From M0103 sp040386155 (GTDB taxonomy: Bacteria; Bacteroidota; Bacteroidia; Flavobacteriales_D; Crocinitomicaceae), in NCBI GenBank assembly GCA_040386155.1, contig JAZKFZ010000003.1:372001-436000 (forward strand): 64,000 nucleotides of DNA, in the 5' to 3' direction. The translations under genes were made by a program, and so were the position numbers. Below, in pieces: positions 58,017 through 64,000 of this stretch (positions are counted from its first letter, which is position 1; each line of letters opens with the position of its first letter). Under the pieces are notes generated by a model that saw only the letters and a list, made by a program, of their open reading frames with translations, was not told the DNA's origin and searched no databases.

Positions 58017-60071
58017 CTACCAGATACGGGCAACTTTCTTTTCAGGGTTTCTCATTTTATCGCCTTCTTTCACATTAAATGCTTCGAAGAATTCATCGCA
58101 ATTCATCAATGGTCCATTCACACGGTACATGCCTGGTGAGTGCGGGTCATTTGCAATTCTGTTTTTCATTTCCGCATCGGTGTAATTGATTTTCCATAAT
58201 TGTGCATACGCAATGAAGAAGCGTTGAGCAGGAGTGAAGCCTTCTACTTTTGCACCTGATTTGAAATCATCCGTTAACTTATATGCGTAATAGGCCATTG
58301 TCAATCCACCTAAGTCGGCAATATTTTCTCCCATCGTTAACTGTGGATTTACACAGTGACCATCAAGCGGACAAAACGCTTCGTATGTTTGACCAAAAGT
58401 GGTGGTACGTGCTTCAAATTGTTTGCGATCTTCATCCGACCACCAGTTTTTGAATGAGCCATCCGCTGCAAATTTAGAGCCCATGTCATCAAATCCATGT
58501 GTAAATTCGTGACCAATCACCATACCAATACGACCATAATTTACAGCATCTTCAGCATTTTCATCGAAGAAAGGTGGTTGCATAATTCCTGCTGGAAAAG
58601 CAATCTCGTTCAACAATGGGTGGTAGTAGGCATTTACCATGTGTGCTGGCATTCCCCATTTGTCTTTGTCAACTTTTTTAGCCAAATCTTTCATGTTGCG
58701 TTGGTGCGAAAGAGTGTTGGAGTTCAACACATTTTGCATGTAATTATCAGGAGTGAAAACCAATTCAGAGAAATCTTGCCATTTACTTGGAAAACCTAAC
58801 TTTCTTCCAATGGAATTCAATTTGTTAAGTGCTTCTTTCTTTGTTCCGGCCGACATCCAATCGAGGTTGTTGATGCGGTCTCTAAACACGATTAACAGAT
58901 TGTCAACCATTGTGTTTACCTTGTTTTTTGCGTTTTCAGAGAAATACTTCGCTACAAAGGCCTTTCCTAGCACTTCCCCAAATTCTTGGTTGGTCATCTC
59001 ATCGATCACACTTTCAGAATACGGCTTCATTTCTTTCTTGCCGCTCAACACTGCTCCATAAAATTTGAATTTTGTTGCTACAAAATCTTCACCTAAATGA
59101 CCTGCATAGAAATTCGTCGTATGCCATGCTAAATAATTTTTAAGATCTGCTAATTCGGTTTTTAAAATTAAGTCATTAAACACTTTTACAAACGTTGGAT
59201 TGTCAACCACAAGCGTATCGAAACTTAATGCATTCGTTCCTTTCAAATAGCTGTCAAACGCAAAATTCTTCATTACAGAAGTGAATTCTGCTTTTGATGT
59301 TTTGTTGTATGTTTTCTCTGGTTCGCGCATTTCTGCTGGCGCCAACATTGCTTTTGCAAGGGTAGTTTCAATCACATAGACCGATTTCGCTTTCGGATAA
59401 GATTCATCATCTGATACGCCAGCTAACTTTGATAAATTTTGTATGTATTGAATGTACTGCGTGCGAATTTCTTCTTTATTTTCATCGAAATAGTAATCGC
59501 GATTCGGCAATCCGATTCCACCTTGCGAAAAATAAGTAATGTTTTTCTCCACATCTTTCAGGTCTTGTCCAACGCCAAAGCTAAAGAAAACGCCAACCCC
59601 TTTTTTGTGTAACTCGGCTACTTTTTCTACGATGGCTGCTTTATCTTTCAACATTGAGATACTCACTAATTCCGCTTGAAGCATAGGAAGACCTTTTTTT
59701 GCTCTCATTTCTAAATCTAGGTAGGAAGTGTAATAATTTCCTAACAAGGTTTCATCAGCCGTTTTCTTTCCTGATTTCTCAGCCATTTCCACTAAAATTC
59801 TAGTGATTTTTTCCTTGTTCGCTTTGTCGAGTTCGTTAAAACTTCCCCAACGTGATTCACTTGGCGGAACTGGATTTTCTTTGATCCAATTTTCATTAGA
59901 AAAAATAAAAAAATCGTCTTGTGGGCGCACTGTTGTTGACAAAAATGCTACGTCAATGGTGGACTGCTTATTCGATTTTCCTGGATCTACAGCCGTTGTT
60001 CCAGAATCTTTCGTCGTTTTACACGCTGCTAACAGAGCTATCGAAGCTCCAAATAGGATAATTTTATTCAT
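58017..60071 (-). CDS. M13 family metallopeptidase (neprilysin-like), lipoprotein
   Basis: A 684-residue zinc peptidase. From the ATG at 60069-60071 the protein starts MNKIILFGASIALLAACK, a lipoprotein signal (lipobox LAAC). The zinc motif HEFTH is at 521-525 and the third ligand lies in ENIADLGGLTMA near 581, both in the standard M13 order, with N-terminal domain RPQDDFFIFSNENWIKENPVP near 45. It cleaves oligopeptides in the periplasm or at the surface. Start upstream at 60113 is rejected because it breaks the signal. Confidence 0.92.
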   Translation of the reverse strand: MNKIILFGASIALLAACKTTKDSGTTAVDPGKSNKQSTIDVAFLSTTVRPQDDFFIFSNENWIKENPVPPSESRWGSFNELDKANKEKITRILVEMAEKSGKKTADETLLGNYYTSYLDLEMRAKKGLPMLQAELVSISMLKDKAAIVEKVAELHKKGVGVFFSFGVGQDLKDVEKNITYFSQGGIGLPNRDYYFDENKEEIRTQYIQYIQNLSKLAGVSDDESYPKAKSVYVIETTLAKAMLAPAEMREPEKTYNKTSKAEFTSVMKNFAFDSYLKGTNALSFDTLVVDNPTFVKVFNDLILKTELADLKNYLAWHTTNFYAGHLGEDFVATKFKFYGAVLSGKKEMKPYSESVIDEMTNQEFGEVLGKAFVAKYFSENAKNKVNTMVDNLLIVFRDRINNLDWMSAGTKKEALNKLNSIGRKLGFPSKWQDFSELVFTPDNYMQNVLNSNTLSHQRNMKDLAKKVDKDKWGMPAHMVNAYYHPLLNEIAFPAGIMQPPFFDENAEDAVNYGRIGMVIGHEFTHGFDDMGSKFAADGSFKNWWSDEDRKQFEARTTTFGQTYEAFCPLDGHCVNPQLTMGENIADLGGLTMAYYAYKLTDDFKSGAKVEGFTPAQRFFIAYAQLWKINYTDAEMKNRIANDPHSPGMYRVNGPLMNCDEFFEAFNVKEGDKMRNPEKKVARIW

Positions 60072-60072
60072 A

Positions 60073-60528
60073 TTAGTTTGATTTGTAAAGCATTTCAACG
60101 TGAGGAAGATCATCTTCTAAATAGTGTTTTCCTGTTGATTGAAATCCAAATTTTCCGTAAAAATTTAATAAATATTCTTGAGCTGAAATGCGGACATCAA
60201 CTTCGCCGTAGTGCTGTTGAATGAACGCCATTGCTCTCTCCATCATTTGCTGTCCAATACCAGTGCCTCGCACTGAATCACTCGATGCCACACGACCGAT
60301 AGATACTTCGGCATAACTAATCCCTTGTGGTAAAATTCTCGCCGTAGCAAGTACTTTTTTGTTTTCGTCGACTGCAAATATTTGATGAGCATACTTGTCT
60401 TTTCCATCTAAATCTTGGTAGGTACAATTTTGCTCCATCACAAAAACCTCAATGCGCAATGCCACTAAATCGTGCAGTTCTTCTGGACTTAGTTCGTTAA
60501 AATGTTTGATATACCAATTAACTGCCAT
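60073..60528 (-). CDS. ElaA-type GNAT acetyltransferase
   Basis: A 151-residue GCN5-related N-acetyltransferase. The acetyl-CoA loop is SVRGTGIGQQMMERAM near 93-108, and the ElaA-type start is NELSPEELHDLVALRIEVFV followed by MEQNCTYQDLDGKD. The substrate is unknown; ElaA-family members are uncharacterised. It lies between the carboxylase and M13 genes, 1-5 bases from each, so the three are likely one operon despite unrelated functions. Confidence 0.87.
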   Translation of the reverse strand: MAVNWYIKHFNELSPEELHDLVALRIEVFVMEQNCTYQDLDGKDKYAHQIFAVDENKKVLATARILPQGISYAEVSIGRVASSDSVRGTGIGQQMMERAMAFIQQHYGEVDVRISAQEYLLNFYGKFGFQSTGKHYLEDDLPHVEMLYKSN

Positions 60529-60533
60529 AGAAA

Positions 60534-62177
60534 TTAGGTTTGAAGCACGCCAACATTGTAACGTTGATCTGCTTTTTTATGATTTGCCATATCGATACCA
60601 ATAGAAATAACTTTGCGTGTATCGGCAGGATCAATGATTGCATCTATCCACAAACGACTTGCAGCGTAGTAGGGCGATATTTGTTCGTCGTATTTCTTTT
60701 TGATGGAGTTGTATAATTCTTCTTCGCGCTCTTTTGTAATTTCCTCGCCTCTTGCTTTCAACGAAGCCACTTCAATTTGCAACAAGGTTTTTGCTGCTGA
60801 AGCGCCACTCATTACGGCAATTTCAGCTGTTGGCCAAGCTACGATTAAGCGTGGATCGTATGCTTTTCCGCACATGGCGTAATTTCCAGCACCGTACGAA
60901 TTGCCTACTACAACAGTGAATTTTGGAACTACTGAATTCGCCATGGCATTCACCATTTTAGCGCCATCCTTAATGATTCCAGCATGTTCGCTTTTACTTC
61001 CTACCATAAATCCTGAAACATCTTGCAGGAATACCAATGGAATATTTTTTTGATTGCAATTCATGATGAAACGCGCTGCTTTGTCGGCTGAATCAGTATA
61101 AATTACACCACCAAATTGCATTTCACCTTTTGCATTTTTTACAATTTCTCGTTGATTTGCGACAATTCCAACTGCCCAACCATCGATGCGTGCGTAGGCG
61201 CAAATGATTGTTTTTCCGTAATCAGCTTTATATTCAGTGAACTCAGAATTATCGACAAGTGCTTTTAGCAATTCTCTTGTATCGTAGGTTTTTGTTCGTT
61301 CTGCAGGTAGAATTCCGTAGACAGATTTAAGGTCAACAAGTGGAACCTTTGCTTCTTTTCGGTCAAATCCAGCTTCGTCAAATTTTCCAATTTTATCCAC
61401 TAAATCGCGAATTGTGGCAAGACATTCCTCATCATTCTCAACATTGTAGTCGCAAACGCCAGAAATTTCCGTGTGCGTAGTTGCCCCGCCCAATGTTTCA
61501 TTGTCGATTGTTTCTCCGATGGCAGCTTTCACGAGGTAGGAACCCGCTAAGAAAATTGTTCCCGTTTTGTTAACGATGAGCGATTCATCCGACATGATCG
61601 GTAAATACGCACCACCAGCAACACAACTTCCCATCACCGCAGCAATTTGAACGATGCCTTTCGAACTCATTATTGCGTTATTTCTAAAGATGCGACCAAA
61701 ATGTTCTTTGTCAGGAAAAATTTCATCTTGCAAAGGCAAATACACACCTGCTGAATCCACTAAATAGATGATGGGCAAATGATTTTCCATCGCCAATTCT
61801 TGCGCTCGTAAGTTCTTTTTTCCAGTAATTGGAAACCAAGCACCAGCCTTCACAGTGGCATCATTTGCAACAACAATACATTGTTTACCAGAGACATAGC
61901 CAATAACGATCACTACACCGCCGGAAGGACAGCCACCATGTTCGGCGTACATACCATAACCTGCTAATGCACCCATTTCAAAGCGCTCGCTGTCTTTGTC
62001 GAGTAACATATCGATGCGTTCACGCGCAGTTAATTTACCTGCATCGTGTAATTTATCGATTCGTTTTTTGCCACCACCTTGGTAGATTTTTCCTAACTCT
62101 TGTTCTAATGCACTAATTTTTAAGCGCATTTGATCGTCGTTGAAATTGAATTCTAATTCTTTCTTAGAAACTGCCAT
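60534..62177 (-). CDS. Acyl-CoA carboxylase beta subunit (biotin-dependent carboxyltransferase)
   Basis: A 547-residue carboxyltransferase of the MCC/GCC type, transferring carboxyl from biotin to an acyl-CoA. Key segments are KLTARERIDMLLDKDS, GCPSGGVVIVIGYVSGKQC, the acyl-CoA oxyanion-hole GSCVAGGAYLPIMSD near 180-194 and the biotin-side VGNSYGAGNYAMCGKAYDPR near 425-445. Length and wording fit methylcrotonyl- or geranyl-type beta subunits better than propionyl-type, but the substrate is not certain. No biotin carboxylase gene is adjacent here. Confidence 0.87.
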   Translation of the reverse strand: MAVSKKELEFNFNDDQMRLKISALEQELGKIYQGGGKKRIDKLHDAGKLTARERIDMLLDKDSERFEMGALAGYGMYAEHGGCPSGGVVIVIGYVSGKQCIVVANDATVKAGAWFPITGKKNLRAQELAMENHLPIIYLVDSAGVYLPLQDEIFPDKEHFGRIFRNNAIMSSKGIVQIAAVMGSCVAGGAYLPIMSDESLIVNKTGTIFLAGSYLVKAAIGETIDNETLGGATTHTEISGVCDYNVENDEECLATIRDLVDKIGKFDEAGFDRKEAKVPLVDLKSVYGILPAERTKTYDTRELLKALVDNSEFTEYKADYGKTIICAYARIDGWAVGIVANQREIVKNAKGEMQFGGVIYTDSADKAARFIMNCNQKNIPLVFLQDVSGFMVGSKSEHAGIIKDGAKMVNAMANSVVPKFTVVVGNSYGAGNYAMCGKAYDPRLIVAWPTAEIAVMSGASAAKTLLQIEVASLKARGEEITKEREEELYNSIKKKYDEQISPYYAASRLWIDAIIDPADTRKVISIGIDMANHKKADQRYNVGVLQT

Positions 62178-62196
62178 TGTATATTTTTGTTGCGGT

Positions 62197-62204
62197 CAAA
62201 GATA
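62197..62204 (-). promoter_or_regulatory. -7 box of the acyl-CoA carboxylase gene
   Basis: Reads TATCTTTG on the minus strand, 19 bases before the ATG. No -33 at standard spacing. Confidence 0.5.
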
Positions 62205-62252
62205 GCGAATTCGACACAAAATGGAGTGCCGAAAATCATCCCTTTCCGCCGT

Positions 62253-62981
62253 TTAAACTTTGTGATACACTTCCTCGAAGGGCACACGATAACGATCGCC
62301 CCAAATACCTTCATTCCCTTTTCGTACACCACAGGCCACAATCATTGTAATTTCAGCATGATAGGGCAGACCTAAAATTTTCTTTACTCTTCTAGAATCG
62401 ATGCCCTCGAGTGGACAGGTATCATAACCTTCATTCGCCATGGCAATCATAAACGTTTGCGCAGCTAATGCACTAGTTTTGTGGAGAACACCTCTCATGT
62501 CAGATTCCGACACTTCATACACAATCGGACGAAATAAACCGATGACATTTACCATTGCTTTTCGAAACAATCCAATCAACCTAAAAAAGGAAGAATAGAG
62601 TAGTGGCATTACTTTTCCGTAGTACAAATAGCGGTCTTTAATTCTTCGCTCTTGCGCTTCGGGTGGACTATTTCTTCTAATATTTCCTTCTTCGTAGCTC
62701 AATACTGCTTTCGCTCTTTTTCGGTGTAAGTCGCGACGAGTAACGAAAACTACTAAGTCAGAAGCAGTGCGCACCGCAGATTGATTCAAACAAGGTTCTA
62801 TCAATCGCTCTAAAATGGGAGCACTGGTAACATGGTAAAATTCCCACAATTGCATGTTGGAGCTATTCGGCGCTAAAGTTGACATCCGGAGCATCTGCTC
62901 CACCTTCGCATGATCTAATTTTTGGGTGGTATCGAACACTCTCACTGAGCGTCGAAACTCTAATACTTCTTGTAAATTCAT
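62253..62981 (-). CDS. Nitroreductase family protein
   Basis: A 242-residue FMN-dependent oxidoreductase. The FMN-binding start EVLEFRRSVRVFDTTQKLDH with RRSVR and APNSSNMQLWEFYHV, and the later AAQTFMIAMANEGYDTCPLEGID and GLPYHAEITMIVACGVRKGNEG, are typical of NfsB/NADH-oxidase-like nitroreductases. Its physiological substrate is unknown. It sits 12 bases after the lysoplasmalogenase-like gene, probably cotranscribed. Confidence 0.88.
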   Translation of the reverse strand: MNLQEVLEFRRSVRVFDTTQKLDHAKVEQMLRMSTLAPNSSNMQLWEFYHVTSAPILERLIEPCLNQSAVRTASDLVVFVTRRDLHRKRAKAVLSYEEGNIRRNSPPEAQERRIKDRYLYYGKVMPLLYSSFFRLIGLFRKAMVNVIGLFRPIVYEVSESDMRGVLHKTSALAAQTFMIAMANEGYDTCPLEGIDSRRVKKILGLPYHAEITMIVACGVRKGNEGIWGDRYRVPFEEVYHKV

Positions 62982-62993
62982 TGATGTTTGATC

Positions 62994-63746
62994 CTATTTG
63001 TTGCTTTTTAAGGTTCCGATTGTGAGTAAGTATTGAGCTATTCCGTAGGTAAGCATGATGATGATGGAGCCATACGGCATTCCAAGGTCTGTTTCTGTAA
63101 CTCTGAAAACAAATCGATCTAGCGCGATGCATGAATCAGATGCAATAAAGATAAGAGCGCCCAGCATAACTAGGATAAAACCACGATTTGATGTTCCGTT
63201 GATTCGCAAAGCGGCGGTGATTCCCATTAATCCAATCACTGTCGCATACACGCTTACAGGAATGAAAAATGGTTCTTTTTCGGCGTTTCCTGAAAAATGA
63301 CCGTGCAGAAACACTAAGAATCCAATGACAAATGCTAAGAAAGGAATAATCGTCAAAATCTTTCTCATGGAGCTAGGTTTCGCTGCACGAATGCGATCTC
63401 TAAAGGAAAGTACAAAGAGTAAGTGCCCCACTAGAAAAGAACCCAAACCAAAAACAAAGAGATCTTTGCTTTCAAACATCAAGAAAATATCTCCGAAAAG
63501 TGAAAGTACGAGTGCAATTGGAAAGTATCGCTTTTCGCTTGACTTTAGTTTTCCCTTATTCAAAAGAAAAATTGCCAATAAGATCGGCATAAGAAGTGGT
63601 TTTGTAATCCAAATTGTGAGCAAATAATTGTCTAAAGTCCCTAGCGCTTGTCCGCCATCTACCAACAGTGCATGTTGTGATTCAGCAAAGATTTCAATAC
63701 CTAGAACGGTGAAAAATAGTAGTGTAAGTGGAGCAAAATATCGCAT
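62994..63746 (-). CDS. YhhN/TMEM86-type lysoplasmalogenase family membrane protein
   Basis: A 250-residue inner-membrane protein with about eight helices. The family pattern includes the KPLLMPILLAIFLL helix, ALVLSLFGDIFLMFE with the conserved Gly-Asp, FVLGHLLFVLSF-like FLVGHLLFVLSFRD, and GALIFIASDSCIALDRF with Asp pairs. Eukaryotic TMEM86 hydrolyses lysoplasmalogen vinyl ethers; the bacterial role is unproven. Cotranscribed with the nitroreductase gene. Confidence 0.85.
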   Translation of the reverse strand: MRYFAPLTLLFFTVLGIEIFAESQHALLVDGGQALGTLDNYLLTIWITKPLLMPILLAIFLLNKGKLKSSEKRYFPIALVLSLFGDIFLMFESKDLFVFGLGSFLVGHLLFVLSFRDRIRAAKPSSMRKILTIIPFLAFVIGFLVFLHGHFSGNAEKEPFFIPVSVYATVIGLMGITAALRINGTSNRGFILVMLGALIFIASDSCIALDRFVFRVTETDLGMPYGSIIIMLTYGIAQYLLTIGTLKSNK

Positions 63747-63794
63747 AAGATCTTTGATTTGAATTTAGGTTTCTAAAAGTAATAGTTTTACATT

Positions 63795-63802
63795 TACCTT
63801 CG
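63795..63802 (+). promoter_or_regulatory. -7-like box upstream of the Mpo1-like gene
   Basis: TACCTTCG, a 7/8 match, 29 bases before the ATG at 63832. Confidence 0.35.
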
Positions 63803-63831
63803 AAGAAAAATAGTAATAAAAACACTGCTTT

Positions 63832-64000
63832 ATGAAATCTGTTCAAAATTGGTTAGATGAGTATGGTGAGAGTCACCAAAACGGCACAAATAAGTTGATT
63901 CACTGGATCTGTGTTCCGATTATATTTTTTAGCATCGTTGGCTTGTTATTTTCTATTAAAATTCCAATAGGAATGATGCAATTCAATGCCGCACATTTCG
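63832..64000 (+). CDS. Mpo1/DUF962 family protein (partial, C-terminus off the window)
   Basis: The first 56 residues read open to the window edge: MKSVQNWLDEYGESHQNGTN, then KLIHWICVPIIFFSIVGLLF. The His-containing Y..SH.N..NK..HWICVP pattern followed by a membrane helix is the start of the DUF962 (YGL010w/Mpo1-like) family; yeast Mpo1 is an iron-dependent dioxygenase in 2-hydroxy fatty-acid breakdown. The His residues that bind iron are the first of this pattern. The rest is outside the window. Confidence 0.85.
   Translation, partial: MKSVQNWLDEYGESHQNGTNKLIHWICVPIIFFSIVGLLFSIKIPIGMMQFNAAHF

Noticed and set aside
1..64000. tRNA, rRNA, CRISPR arrays, insertion sequences with a DDE transposase, prophage genes
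   Set aside because: None was seen on either strand by eye; a covariance-model scan could still find a divergent RNA gene.

Overview
The window looks like a chromosomal segment of a Bacteroidota bacterium, most likely Flavobacteriales (possibly near Crocinitomicaceae/Fluviicola; family placement is a guess). Evidence: AT-rich DNA; many upstream regions with the Bacteroidota -7 box TAnnTTTG, some with a TTG/TTTG 19-20 bases further upstream; and lineage-typical genes (ribosomal protein bTHX, PUR/DUF3276 protein, DUF5683, DUF1573, long NusB, LeuDH-type dehydrogenase, parA-parB-DUF5683-dapB-lepB-wbqC order). No tRNA, rRNA or CRISPR array was recognised.

Layout. 0-9 kb (minus strand): serine biosynthesis (DUF1015, serA, serC), bTHX, TrmH-type methyltransferase, HU, fmt, a nitronate-monooxygenase-like flavoprotein, a MATE exporter and an RlmI-like methyltransferase. 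9.0-9.5 kb: a DUF559 (Vsr-like) nuclease gene between long inverted repeats. 10.2-12.5 kb: an ECF sigma factor, a candidate membrane anti-sigma protein and a secreted DUF2723-like domain protein. 12.8-16.7 kb (plus): PAS-SpoIIE phosphatase, ABC ATPase, YihY/BrkB membrane protein and a LexA-like HTH-S24 regulator converging on recQ. 18.7-24.4 kb: ilvE and secreted or lipid-anchored hydrolases. 24.5-30.1 kb: WbqC, signal peptidase I, dapB, DUF5683, parB, parA. 30.2-36.3 kb: PUR protein, ABC exporter, LeuDH-like dehydrogenase, nusB, DUF1573, yajC, lipoprotein, YqgE. 36.5-40.1 kb: a four-gene envelope operon. 40.1-41.8 kb: dnaX, split over two frames at an A10 run.

42.4-48.6 kb is the accessory-looking part: a propeller lipoprotein, a ParDE-type toxin-antitoxin pair, an S9 peptidase, a leucine-rich-repeat lipoprotein and an orphan gene, interspersed with long imperfect hairpins ending in CATAAC/GTTATA that resemble integron attC sites. 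48.8-64 kb is again core-like: LolD-type ATPase, ribBA, histidine kinase, LptF/G-type permease with two glycosyltransferases, START-like protein, ICMT-like methyltransferase, SlyD-type isomerase, a 52-residue small protein, M13 peptidase, GNAT, acyl-CoA carboxylase beta subunit, nitroreductase, lysoplasmalogenase and a partial Mpo1/DUF962 gene.

Most interesting: dnaX decoding at the A10 run; the attC-like folded elements; the repeat-bounded DUF559 unit; the detached DUF2723 domain in a sigma operon; a signal peptidase with a long insert between its catalytic residues; and a possible Trp/Cys-rich leader peptide before the PAS-SpoIIE gene.
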